A DNA stretch of 64,000 bases from Pseudopyrenochaeta lycopersici (taxonomy: Eukaryota; Ascomycota; Dothideomycetes; Pleosporales; Pseudopyrenochaetaceae). Both the position numbers and the translations under genes were made by a program. This document shows, in pieces, positions 47,172 through 58,407 of this stretch. The stretch is taken from positions 682,001 to 746,000 of the forward strand of contig NHZP01000014.1 of NCBI GenBank assembly GCA_003313425.1. Reading direction: 5' to 3'. The notes beneath the pieces are model-generated. The model worked only from the letters and a program-made list of their open reading frames with translations, did no database searches and was not told the origin of the DNA. Every line of letters starts with the position of its first letter. The stretch's first letter is position 1.

Positions 47172-49163
47172 CTACACCCGCACAAATATTGGCATCTGCT
47201 CCAGAGGACAGTCTATCTCGATGACTGCTCCACCTTCCCAAATGGATTCGCCCCAGAACCACTTCCACGAGCCTGCGTCTTGAATCTTTGGTAGATAGAC
47301 ACTCATAACGGTTTGTCCTTCCTTCAGAACAGGGCAGCACATGTATTTATTGCCGTACATGTACTGTTCTTCAATCTCCCAGCAGGTTGGGTCTTCTGGG
47401 AACTCATAGAACAGCGTTCGCATTACTGGTGAGCCTTTCTCGTGCGCCTCCCTCATCAATTGCCGAGTATAATCACGCATCATATCACGGATGCCCAGAT
47501 ACTTTTTGCAGATCTCGTACACTTCGGGTCCATAGGACCAAACTTCATTGTCGGCGCCGCTCCGACATGCTGCACCACCTGTATTTCCATGCTGCGCTTG
47601 TCGTGGTTCCCGATCCCCATGTAGGCGCATAACAGGGCAAAAGGTACCCCATTGGAACCAGCGCACGAATAGCTCGCGGAACTTCGAATTACTCGGATCG
47701 CCACCATGAAAGCCGCCAATATCTGTTGTCCACCATGGCACTCCAGACATGCCCATGTTCAGCCCAGCAGCTAGTTGGTCGCGAAGACTGTGCCATGAAG
47801 ATGCGATGTCACCACTCCAGACCAACGCGCCATACTTCTGACTGCCGGCCCAGGCGCAGCGGACAAGGTTAACAATATTCTGTTGGCCTTCCGCCATCAT
47901 CCCCTCATAGAAAGTACGCGCATACTCCAAGGGGTAAATATTGCCAATAGAGGCATTCGACCCTAGATGATATCTGTAGTTATCGAAGTCATATACCTGA
48001 TACTCAGGCTCCGCCTCATCAAGCCAGAACACCTTAATTCCTATAGAGTAATAATTTTGTTTCGCTTTAGTCCAGACATACTGCCGCGCAGATGGATTCG
48101 TAGGATCAAAGTGGACAGTATTTCCTTGGAAGGTCATGGCAATTCGGACACCTCGTTCGGTACGTATCAAATAGCCTTTTTCACGCATCTCTTCAAAGTT
48201 TTCAGACCTCTCATCCACTGTTGGCCAAATAGACACCATTAGTTCAATACCTAGGCTCTGCAGCTCTTTTATCATGGCATCTGGATCCGGCCAGTAGGTC
48301 TTGTCAAATTTCCATTCACCTTGCAATGGCCAATGGAAGAAATCAACAACAATGAGATCGATTGGTAAGTTTCGGCGTTTATACTCCCGTGCAATATTCA
48401 GTAGTTCTTCTTGTGTCTGGTAGCGTAATTTGCATTGCCAGAATCCGAGTCCATATTCGGGCATCATAGGCACCTTACCCGTAGCATTGGCATAGGCCTC
48501 CACAATCTGCGCAGGTACATCACCAGCTACGACCCAATAATCCAGGGCTTTGGTTGAGCGGGCTTCGAAACTCATGATATTCTTTCCGAATACAGCGTTA
48601 CCAATTGAAGGGTTATTCCACAAAAGGCCGTAGCCACGCGATGAAACAGCGAATGGCACACTGGCTTGCGAATTCCGATGCGCAAGCTCCAGTTGTGTGC
48701 CTTTAATGTCGAGGTAGGGTTGCTGATACTGTCCCATGCCATAGATCTTCTCCTTGGGGTCGAGACTTTCGAAGCGAGCAGTGAGGTGATAATCGCCGCC
48801 GATATTGGGTTTGAACTCGCGGGCTTCCACCTCGAGGGCGCTGCACTTAGGGTCCATAACATCGCGTCGGTTGCGCGCATACTCCTCCAGTAGTACTTTG
48901 CCGTTGCTATCGCTGATGGTGAGCTTGCCGCGTTTTGTGATTGCTCCTTTGATGCGGCCATTGACTAGCGTGGCGGCGTCATTGGAGACGTTGATGAGTG
49001 GCTTAGTCTCCAACTGTGGAGGATCTAGCAAAGCCCATCTCTCACATGGCATCGAAGGCATCTTCGTGGCACGCACACGAAGTGCATCGGCGCCCCACGG
49101 TTCAACCCATAATTGTTCTGCATCGTACGTGAACGCGATACGGCCATTCTCGCTCGTTAGCAT
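47172..49163 (-). CDS. GH31 alpha-xylosidase-like, probably intracellular
   Basis: The first ATG of the long frame is at 49163, giving 663 residues beginning MLTSENGRIAFTYDAEQLW; the frame is open upstream without ATG. The GH31 barrel is clear: LPIDLIVVDFFHWPLQGEW, IGIKVFWLDEAEPEY (nucleophile Asp382), GALVWSGDIASSW (acid/base Asp452), WWTTDIGGFHGG and PVMRLHGDREP. The FFHWPLQGEWKF and WLDEAE segments favour alpha-xylosidase, which removes xylose from xyloglucan oligosaccharides. No signal peptide is seen, so it probably acts inside the cell. The chain stops at PIFVRV, where many relatives continue, so the C-terminal beta domain is short or the true 3' end was missed. It is convergent with the cellobiose dehydrogenase gene. 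Confidence 0.9.
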   Translation of the reverse strand: MLTSENGRIAFTYDAEQLWVEPWGADALRVRATKMPSMPCERWALLDPPQLETKPLINVSNDAATLVNGRIKGAITKRGKLTISDSNGKVLLEEYARNRRDVMDPKCSALEVEAREFKPNIGGDYHLTARFESLDPKEKIYGMGQYQQPYLDIKGTQLELAHRNSQASVPFAVSSRGYGLLWNNPSIGNAVFGKNIMSFEARSTKALDYWVVAGDVPAQIVEAYANATGKVPMMPEYGLGFWQCKLRYQTQEELLNIAREYKRRNLPIDLIVVDFFHWPLQGEWKFDKTYWPDPDAMIKELQSLGIELMVSIWPTVDERSENFEEMREKGYLIRTERGVRIAMTFQGNTVHFDPTNPSARQYVWTKAKQNYYSIGIKVFWLDEAEPEYQVYDFDNYRYHLGSNASIGNIYPLEYARTFYEGMMAEGQQNIVNLVRCAWAGSQKYGALVWSGDIASSWHSLRDQLAAGLNMGMSGVPWWTTDIGGFHGGDPSNSKFRELFVRWFQWGTFCPVMRLHGDREPRQAQHGNTGGAACRSGADNEVWSYGPEVYEICKKYLGIRDMMRDYTRQLMREAHEKGSPVMRTLFYEFPEDPTCWEIEEQYMYGNKYMCCPVLKEGQTVMSVYLPKIQDAGSWKWFWGESIWEGGAVIEIDCPLEQMPIFVRV

Positions 49164-50386
49164 GTTGCAATGGATCTGTTGGTCTGAGGCACGGAAATAT
49201 ATGATTAGAGACGATGCCAATAAGAAGACGCGTCAGTAACTTGGTGTAAGTAGTCCGGGACATTGATTCTCCGTGCGCAGATGCAGAGAGATGCGGGGTT
49301 GCACAGGAAGGGTAGCTTCATTTCACCTGCGCCCGACATGACAAATTATCTCTACCTTGCTAAGATGCCTCATATGTTGAGTTAGAGCAAAGAATAGATC
49401 GAAGGTGTCCTGAATTGCGCCGCAAAATGGACAACTGGGGTTGTAGGAAGAAGCTCCTGAAGTTAACTTAGCGTTGTCTTGGCCCGAACTTGATATTCAT
49501 TGTCGTAAAGCTTCCCTAACAATCTCCCACTTTCATCCTATCTTGCTCACCTTTCGGGGTACCATAGGTACTTGAATTTTCAATATAGAAGCGCCGTCGT
49601 TTCAGGAGCATGATCGACACTCATTGCGCTTCCTCGGAACGGAATTTCGGAAGATCTGCTAAGGCCTAAACAGGCAGCTGGACGAACTGCCCAGCCTTTC
49701 CGTCATGGACTGCAGCCAGTGATGTACCTGCGTTCCTGCTTTGTACGTGAGGAAGCATGAGCGTGTCTCAATGTGGTTCGAATGGAGACGGGTACCTGCA
49801 GACATTACGCTTCCGCCTTTCCCTGACGCTTGCACGAATTGTAGCTTTATCAGTTTCCTGCGACAGTGTCATCCCTCACTTTCTTCAGGGGCATGTCGTG
49901 GCCAATCCCGCCTAAGATGTACATGTTCGTCCCATGATTGTGGATTCAGTATCTGATTTCCCGGTTGCGAAGGCTTTATCCGGAAGGTCCAGGATCCTTA
50001 CGCCAGCATCAACTCTGCACGATATAGTGCCCAGACAGAGTAGAGCCGGGTTTAGAGATACGGGCCTGCCTATTCTACCAAATTGCCAAGCTTTCATCTG
50101 AGTAAGTTCTACACCGCGTTAGAGTCTACAATGAAGCCCTGTCCAGGAAAGGCAGCCCGTGAGGCGCGAAACGGGCGCGTGAGCGGATCATCGACTTTGC
50201 GCTATCGTATTGCTTGCTGTCGCTCAGTAGGTCCGATGGCGATAGGGGCCAAAATTGAGAACGCGGGCGGCTCCAAATTGAAGGTGGCGAGAGAGCGACA
50301 TTGTATAAAACCTGAGAGGGCGACCATTGAGTTTTGGTACTTGCGTGTCTCCCACTCTCACTTCGTTCTCTACACTCGTTTCCAGT
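49164..50386. other. Divergent spacer between GH31 and fungalysin
   Basis: About 1.2 kb, no supported gene. An upstream ATG at 49264 could reach the GH31 frame only through a 37-nt intron with a weak donor, so I did not use it. The fungalysin TATA-like element is listed separately. Confidence 0.5.
50304..50310 (+). promoter_or_regulatory. TATA-like element of the fungalysin gene
   Basis: TATAAAA lies 77 bp before the fungalysin ATG, a reasonable distance for a fungal core promoter with a short leader. Confidence 0.5.
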
Positions 50387-52505
50387 ATGCGGTCATTCTT
50401 TCTAACTTCTATTGTCTCTTTGGCTGCCATCAAGGGCGCCTATGCCCATCCTAGCCCTCATGGCTCCAATAAACTTAGTCGGCGGGCGGTCGACCTTGAT
50501 TCCTTCCGTTTAAAGCTCGCAACGGTGTACAAGAATGCGACGGAAGTCGAGGCAGACCCGTCGATTCCTTCGCTGGCAAAACGTGCCAATGCGCAAGATG
50601 TTGCAACAGAGCTGGTGCAGTCGACTATGCCTGATGCAACCTTCCGCCTCCAAAATGACCACTACGTTGGTACTAATGGTGTGGCACATTTTTATTTCAA
50701 GCAGACTGCCAATGGTCTAGATATCGATACAGCAGATTTCAATGTCAACGTAAGTCTGATGGTCCACGCACTTTATGCGAGGTGGAAAGCAATACTGGAT
50801 TACGCGGTAGTCCTCATGTTGGAATACTTCTTGACTAACGATACATAGATTGGTCGTGACGGAACTGTCTTCTCGTTCGGCAACTCCTTTTACAAAGGTG
50901 CCATTCCTGCACCGCCGAGCTTGAGCAAGCGTGACACCATAGAGCCTGCCAACGCACTCAAGTCAGCTGTAAGTGCTCTGCAGCTTCCGGTGTCGACTGA
51001 GTCCGCCACTGCTGTGCCAAAAGACGAGCCAGAAACCTTCGCTATTAAGGATACAAGCGGAACTGTGTCCGAGCCAGAAGCACGACTTGTCTATGTCCAA
51101 GCTGCGGATGGTAACTTGAAATTGGCTTGGCGAATTGAGACCGATATTTTGAGCAACTGGCTCTTGACGTATGTCGACGCAGAGAACGGCTCTGAAATAC
51201 ACGCAGTTGTTGACTACTCTGCGGATGCGAGCTACCAAGTCTAGTAGGTACCAAATCAACCGCTGAGACATCGTGATCCTGACTGTTGCAATTAGTCCCT
51301 GGGGCATAAACGACCCAACCGAAGGACAGAGAGTTATTGTATCAGATCCCTTCGACAGCCGAGCCAGCGAATTTGGATGGCACAGCACCCAGCAACAGTT
51401 CTTTAAGACTACTCGTGGGAACAACGCTGTCGCACAGACCAACTGGGAAAATAAGAGTGGTGACTACCTTAGTTTGCCTCGACCAGTCAGCCAGAACCTC
51501 AAGTTTCACTACCCGTACTCGCTCAATGAGACTAACTACGAGGTTTACGCGAATGCCTCCATTACGCAGCTATTCTACACTTCGAACGTCTATCATGATC
51601 TTCTGCATACGCTGGGGTTTAATGAAGCAGCTGGCAATTTTGAGATCAATAATAATGGCCAAGGCGGGCTTGGTAACGATTTTGTATACCTCAACGCCCA
51701 GGATGGCTCTGGACGAAACAATGCAAACTTTGCGACACCTCCAGACGGCCAAACCGCCAGGATGAGGATGTACATCTGGAACAATACTCTGCCGTTCCGA
51801 GACTGCTCATTTGAGGCTGGCGTCGTCATTCATGAGTACACGCACGGTTAGTCTCCATTTCTCCTCTATGCTGCTGCATTGCTCACTCAGCTAGGACTAT
51901 CCAACCGCCTTACTGGTGGACCTCGAAACTCGGGTTGCCTCAACATGCTTGAGTCTGGAGGCATGGGCGAAGGCTGGAGCGACTTCTACGCCACAGCTAT
52001 CCGCCTCAAGCCCTCTGACACTCGCTCTACAGACTACACCATGGGAGAATGGGTCAGTGGCAACCCAAGGGGTATCAGAAACTTCCCTTATTCCACCGAT
52101 GTGAACGTCAACCCCCAAACCTATAGCGATGCCGATCAATACACACGCGTCCACCCCATTGGTGCCATCTGGGCGTCAATGCTGTATGAAGTGCTTTGGA
52201 ACTTGATCGACAAGCACGGCAAGAACGATCGCGGCACCCCTGAGTTTGACGGTAACGGCGTGCCAACGGATGGCAAATATCTCGCCATGAAGCTTGTGCT
52301 GGATGGTATGGCACTGCAGCCCTGCAATCCTACTTTCGTGTTGGCGCGTGATGCGATTATTGATGCAGATAAGGCGCTCACAGGTGGTGAAAATGCTTGT
52401 GAGATCTGGTCTGGCTTCGCAAAACGAGGATTAGGCCAGTTGGCGAGGTACAGCGCGACGAGGCGCACAGACAGCTTCTTGATTCCTGAGGGTGTGTGCT
52501 CATAA
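50387..52505 (+). CDS. Fungalysin, secreted M36 zinc metalloprotease
   Basis: Exons 50387-50749, 50849-51243, 51296-51846 and 51895-52505 encode 639 residues, normal for the family. A signal peptide ([20 protein letters not shown]) and a propeptide of about 230 residues precede the catalytic domain, which starts near [14 protein letters not shown]. The zinc site is HEYTH at residues 432-436, with the catalytic Glu433, and Glu462 in [12 protein letters not shown] as the third ligand; [11 protein letters not shown] is typical of M36. The third intron falls just after the HEYTH motif. Fungalysins digest extracellular protein, and in plant pathogens some cut chitinases. No defect seen. I chose the ATG at 50387 because it opens the signal peptide; non-ATG sequence lies upstream in frame. 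Confidence 0.95.
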
Positions 52506-53318
52506 GGCGCTGTAGGATGGATTTCTTGAGGGCATCATAGTGTAACCGTGTGCATCGTCAGGATTCCGCATTGCCAGATGAGCAATAGATATCATGAACT
52601 GCATCAAACGTTTTAATATCGCTCTGTACAAACATCTATGAAACGTATGGCTTTTGTGACCCAGCGCCTCTTTTGCTGCAGAGTCAGGGTCAAGTTGGTT
52701 CCACCTGAATGTTCACAAGCCGAACTGGTCCAGACCGGGTCCGCCGAGTATTCCAGCAGTCTGGTTTCAATCCTGTGCTAATCAACGTGGAGAAGGTATG
52801 CAGCCCTGAGGCCCCGAAGGTGCGGATGTGGGGCTTGTCTGCATCGGGCGATTTAACAGTATTTGCGTCACAAAGGTGGGCAAAATGAAGCTTCGGAGTC
52901 CGAAGATGAACGACCATGCCAATGCTTCTCCGTCTTTCGAGAAGGCGACTCCAAAGGCTCATGGGCATTTAGAAAGACGGGGTAAGACGGTAGGGATATA
53001 TGTAGTGGGCTGCAGTAAGCGTAGCATGTATAAAGTTTCTCTATCAAACCCTGAACATGCATATTGCGTCGTCGCGTGGCATGCACGTGGATACTATCCA
53101 GTGCGCACGTATCTGCAAATGGCCATTTCAAGTACAAATCGAGTTCGAACCTGGGCGAGGCTGATGCCGTATATTGAAAAGTAGATTGATGCAAATGTCA
53201 AGTTTGGTACGAATGATGACGCATAGAGAAGTCCGGTGAAGGATACTGGAAATGGTAATGCAATATTCCTGACGCTGTAAACGAACGCTCAGTGCTAATT
53301 AGTATGCCCGCCGTGAGT
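52506..53318. other. Convergent 3' region of fungalysin and ERD2-like genes
   Basis: About 0.8 kb; no supported gene. A frame at 52828-53184 (+) does not match any family and overlaps likely 3' untranslated sequence. Confidence 0.5.
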
Positions 53319-54560
53319 TCATTTCACCGTTTTGGGAGTCACTCCGTGTTCTCTTGCGTCCTCATCGAGATCATCATCCCACTCATCTCTCCGGACACCA
53401 CTATCGTGCCCGGCTCCAGAACTACCAGCAGAGGTGGGTGGTGGCGCATCGTCATCACTCTCATCTTCAAACGCTGCGGGGTCGGCTAATGGCTGTGACT
53501 CGGGGTTCGCGCCACCCTTTGTAGGGCCCTTCCTCTTGGGCGCCCCATCTACACCCTCATCCGCAGAAACACTGATACCGCGCCTGCCCCACTTGTTCTT
53601 CGGTTGTACGGTGTCATCGTGTTGCCCAGAAGTGGACTCTTCATCAAAGTCGAAGTCTATGCTCTTCCTCCCCACAAAGCGGCCAACCAGCCATCCACGG
53701 CCCAAGTCGTCCGAGTCCACGACGCCGCCGCGCCGTAGCTTGACGCGCTGGCGAGTCCAGTATACCCATGCAAAGTCGATCATCAGCGCTGTCTGTATCG
53801 AGCCCCAGACCCAGCTCGTCGGGTCACGATAGCCCGTCTCGTTGGCACCGCGCACGATCCAGTTCAGGACGTACATGAAGCGATATGTGCCAAGCGTAAC
53901 GAGGTAGAAGGTATCGATGACGGTCGGCACTGTGGTTTGGCGAAGGAGAAGCAGTTGTGGGATGACGCAAACGGATTCGAGGATCTCAGAGAAAACCCAC
54001 AGCATCTAGGGCACATGTTAGCTCTGTGGCCCTTGCCTGACTTTTGTGTGCGGGGTTGCTGTTGGTATTACTTTTAGAAAAGTGTTGTGCCCAATGACCC
54101 AGCTCTTGAAGATGAGGTACCAGAATGGCGCCACGGCAACGCTCCCCAGTAGGCAGTACATGCCGAACTTCCATGCTTTTTCCCGTTCTCTTGTACGCGC
54201 ATACACGCTTGTCATCAGAAAGATGATGTAAAGCGACGAAAGAGTGTAAAATATCTGGCATCGATTAGCCCTGCCCAACCTCAGGGCTAGCTCGCCGCAC
54301 CTTGAGAGTGAAGTTCCAGGTATGCCAGCCATCTTTTGTTGCCGAGGATGTGAATATATCAAGATAGCGCGTGCCGAAGACAAGCGCGTATAGGACTTGG
54401 GTTATAAGAGAGACGCCTGTACGCGTAAGCCACAACTCCAGCTGTGTAATGAGGGCCGCTCACCTTCTGCGCTGCTGTTGGAATGTATCGCCCATATCAG
54501 GATGAGCTTTGACGATGTATGCGAGACATCGCCGAGGATGTGGAAAAGATTGAATTTCAT
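53319..54560 (-). CDS. ERD2-like (KDEL-receptor family) membrane protein with acidic tail
   Basis: Exons 54560-54464, 54416-54301, 54254-54072 and 54005-53319 encode 360 residues. The N-terminus MKFNLFHILGDVSHTSSKLILIWAI and LITQVLYALVFGTRYLDIFT match the ERD2 family, whose receptors return HDEL/KDEL proteins from Golgi to ER. About seven hydrophobic helices fill residues 1-215. Classical receptors are about 215 residues; this one adds roughly 135 residues of acidic, Ser/Gly/Pro-rich tail after TRQRVKLRRGG. It may therefore be an ERD2-like paralogue rather than the main receptor. All splice sites are GT..AG. It diverges from the Myb-like gene. Confidence 0.86.
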
Positions 54561-57025
54561 GCTTCGCTGCTATTCTACGGCTACACAGCACGAGGCCAGC
54601 CGTCTGATTCCGACTGAGGGCCCGCAGCGTCGCGAAACCCGGGCGTCTCCTGCGAGGGAGAATGGGCAAGGATACCGGTACTGGCTACCGTCACTAGGAG
54701 ACAAGCCCTGATATCGGGCTAGGTCAGCGTGACGATCGCGAAATCAGTCAAATGCTAATGAATGATAGCCTGTGGTTGATGATGGCTTGATGTCGGATGC
54801 GTCGCAAGCTCCAGCTGGAACTCGGTGCTTGGCGACCCTGCATCATCGCAGCACGCCAAGCCCGTTCCAGCCAGCCCACCATGGAGTGCAAGGCTGACTA
54901 CCCCCATGGATGTTTCGTTGACTAGCGTTTCCAGCAGATTCCCAAATGGACAGTCGGTCATGGTGATGCTTCAAGTATGTGTAACACCTGGGCTTGGGTG
55001 CATGCCTTGCGTTCCTGCAATACGTTTGCCTCATACTCGACGGCGTGTATGGATTGGTTCTAGCAACTTGGTCACAAATGACCTATACTTCAGGTTTCAC
55101 AATGCATCCAATTACTCAATAACGCTGCTTCGTAGCCCTCTTGGAGCGTCAAACAGTGTTCTGATACCATGACCCACCGTATCTTGACCTGAACTTCGCA
55201 ACACCTACACACTTCAGGGCCGTCGGAAATTGGCCTGATCTAAGCGACATCAAATGTAGCGCTTCTGGCTTTGTTAACTCCATGAAACCAATTCAAAGTG
55301 TGGGCAAAAGAATATGAAAACACGGGCGTCAACAAGCTCGAAAGCAAGTCGGGAAGGCCGAGCTTAACTACAGAAGGAAGGTGAAGTAATACACTGACGC
55401 AGCTTCTTGTGGGCGTCATTAGCTCGAACGACAGAGATCGAGGCCAGAAATGCTGGAGACTTCCAGGCATGGAAGGCTGCAAAGGCTTTTTAGTTGTCGA
55501 GACGCAAGGAGCTAGTACGAGTCGACAGCAGCGAAAGAGGGGCTCCATGGCATACTCTCTGTGCGCAAGGATGGTTCCTGCCTATGGTGGTAGAGCGTCG
55601 ATTCAGCCATTGGTTATACTTTGGCTTGATGGTGACCAAACACTTCCAACGGTTCAGTGAGTGGGAAGAGAATGGAAAATGGAACACGTCCTTTCCCAGA
55701 ATAGAGCAGACGAGAGGGGTGGCTGGGATGACCATTGCTTAGACCTCTGCGAGCGGAATTCGAGTTGGCACACCAAAGGAATCTTGGCAACGGCGCGGTT
55801 TGACTGTTGACAGCGCATGGCCTGGATGGACTCGAGAAAATCAGAGTGGCATCGATTGGGCTCTGAACCGCTTGGGATGTCTTCGCAGAGGGTGCAATGC
55901 TCGGTTGCAAGGGGGCAATTCAGGATTGTTAGCCGGATCTCGAGTTCAAGGAGCAGCGTGGTGCTCAGTGATTCGGTGGTAAACATGGAAACAACGGTGG
56001 TGTGGTCGCCCGTGGACGGACGGGAAGGATGTGGGGATGATAGCCAAAGGGATGAGGGCGGGGGCCAATGTGGCAGATTAGCGGTCATTTTGGCCGCATA
56101 TGCAGGTATTAGCTGCCAATTGCAACTGCCTCTTTCATGCAATTAAGCGCCTTCGCTGTCTCTACACTTGGGCCATTTTGTAGCCATAAGTGCGGCACAG
56201 TTCACCTGCTCGCCGAATGGGAAGACACGGCCTGCGAAATTTCTCGGTGTTGCGCGATGGATTGAATCCTTGCCAAAGGGATCCTCTGGCGTGGCCAGCA
56301 CAGACAGCTCCATCAATATCACGCTGCATCGAGGAGAGATTATCCCGCTGGGTGGGCATCGACTGCAAGACGTCCGGCCTTCAGCGTCGCCGTCAGGGTG
56401 GTGGCCTTACCACCTGCCCTCAGTATATCCTGTACAACCACCCCTGGGACCGCCTCAAGAACACACGATCGCGGGTGCAGCACAGACAGCATCAATACGA
56501 CTGCGAGGCTGCTCCCACTGCTCGCCAGCCGCGATCGTCGCCGTTACAGGACAGCCATGACCCAGCAGACCGTTCCTGGCCAGCAACTGGGCCGGGCACT
56601 ACCGTCGACAGGCCAGGAGCAGCTGGCCAATTCGCGGCTTAAGCGCAAGACATGGCGGCCGGGGTGGATGCCGCCAAACCGCGAGAAGACTTGTAGAGAG
56701 CAGGGTGAATGCTCGGCGCTAACATGCAGGCCTTACAGTCAGTGCGCAGCAGGAATCCTTTGAAGCCCGCAGGCCCGGGGATGATAGAGTCGACGCACTC
56801 GATGTGACCTGCACTGACAGTTGCCATTCCATTGACACCCTAATAAATATATGTCTGTGGCACTCACCCGAGGCCCAGTCATCCACCAGCTCAAGTTTGA
56901 CCATCACCGTGCGCCGCACCTTACGTCCAACTGCCGCCCTGTTTCGACTACTGCTGGCGACATTGACTACTAGAGGCGCAGCACTGAAGCGCGCTCCCAT
57001 CACTCGGCAAGACTAGTCGATCACT
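54561..57025. other. 2.5-kb divergent spacer without a supported gene
   Basis: Several frames of 100-160 codons overlap on opposite strands (for example 55654-56142 minus, 56190-56642 plus), but the largest minus-strand one begins only with TTG, and none carries a motif or splice support. No RNA gene or repeat seen. Confidence 0.45.
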
Positions 57026-58407
57026 ATGTCTCTTGTACTTGAAGGTGCTATTCCTCCACCACATCTCCTCCAAAGCCGATCCGCATCGTGGCCGTACCCC
57101 TACCCTTTGCACGACTGCCCCGCTCCGGATTCTTCGCCTACTCCAATGTCTCCTCAGTCCCTTCATTCGTACATGCCTCGTATGCCAGAAAGCCCTCTTC
57201 CTTCTCAGGAGATGCAGAGCTTGCCGGCCTCAGGATGGTATGGCCCCTCTATTTCGGCCCCAGAATGTCACCACGAGGTATGTTCTTCTTTGATGTTGAC
57301 ACACCGGCTACTCACATGCTTTGTCTAGACCAGCTACGCCACATACAGTCAATTTATGCCTCCGCATACCTCTTCCATCACCCTGTCGCCGCCCACGCCT
57401 GGCCTGCGTTTCTCGGGGAAGCCATCAGTTTCTACTTGCCAAATTGATCCACCAGCAGCGATCAACTCTCCAGTCTCCACTTACTCTCGGGATTCTGCAC
57501 TACCTGGTTCTACGCGGACATCAGAAGAGCCGCAAGCAGACCAGAATTGCACCTTACAGCAGCCAAGGTCGCAACTGCGGGCGCAGTCACTCCTGACAGA
57601 TCGCCCTCACAGTAGCTCAAGTGTATTGCATCCTGCACCAGTCCAGGTCTCGTGGACCATGAATCCTCTCGGAATTCATTCTTCCCATGAATCGTACCAC
57701 TCAACATATCCAACCTTGACTCGTAGTCCCTGTTCAAATGAACCGCTGATGGAGCTGCCTTCGAATCACCTAACCTCGCCTCAGCCTCGACGATTGTACA
57801 CGCCTATAGCTCCTCAACCAATGGAGGCACCAAGATCGCACGGAGGGAAAAGGCCCCGTGAAGAAGAGGATGATATTCCAGATGAGACCAAACGAAGGAA
57901 ACGATCAGACTCACACAACTCTGTCCAATTTGAGCTTAGCGAGGAAGACAAGTTACTTCTAAGACTCAAAGAGGAAGAGTCGATGCCGTGGAAAGACATT
58001 GCCGCCCGCTTTCAATCCGATCTAGGCAAGTCTTATCAAATACCAGCTCTACAGATGCGCCTCAAACGCCTTCGTGAGCGGATGCGAGTATGGACCGAGA
58101 CCGACGTTCGGGCTTTGCGAATGGCACATGAGTACTGGGTACAAAACAAATTCGACATCATTTCCCAAAAGGTACGCATTTCCATCAAAGTGAACACTCA
58201 TGTAGATGCTCATACACATAGATGCTCGAGTATGGCGCTCAGGAGAAATGGACAGCCCGGCAGTGTGGGCGCAAATGGACCGAGATCGATCCCACACCGA
58301 CACCATATGCACATTTCGAGCAACACCTCCAACATGGATTCGCCCCTTATGCTATGAGCCCTGTCGAACCATCACACTCGTTTTTACCTTTCATGCATGT
58401 TCAATAG
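57026..58407 (+). CDS. Myb/SANT-like nuclear protein
   Basis: Exons 57026-57277, 57329-58171 and 58222-58407 (introns of 51 and 50 nt) encode 426 residues. The first about 260 residues are Pro/Ser-rich and probably disordered. A basic stretch (GGKRPREEEDDIPDETKRRKR) looks like a bipartite nuclear localisation signal. It is followed by a helical domain with two tryptophan-spaced repeats: FELSEEDKLLLRLKEEESM-PWKDIAARF and VWTETDVRALRMAHEYW, then a third segment KWTARQCGRKWTEID contributed mostly by the last exon. This spacing is Myb/SANT-like and suggests DNA or chromatin binding. Targets are unknown. I did not recognise a named orthologue. Confidence 0.76.

Noticed and set aside
49164..49264. 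Extra N-terminal exon for the GH31 gene starting at 49264
   Set aside because: It needs a 37-nt intron with a weak GTCTCT donor, and the ATG at 49163 already gives the N-terminus expected for the family.
53125..53160. tRNA T-arm-like sequence (GTTCGAACC)
   Set aside because: No pairing stem around the loop and no acceptor, D or anticodon arms at proper distances.
55654..56142. 162-codon minus-strand frame
   Set aside because: It begins with TTG, not ATG, shows no domain or splice signal, and overlaps other chance frames.
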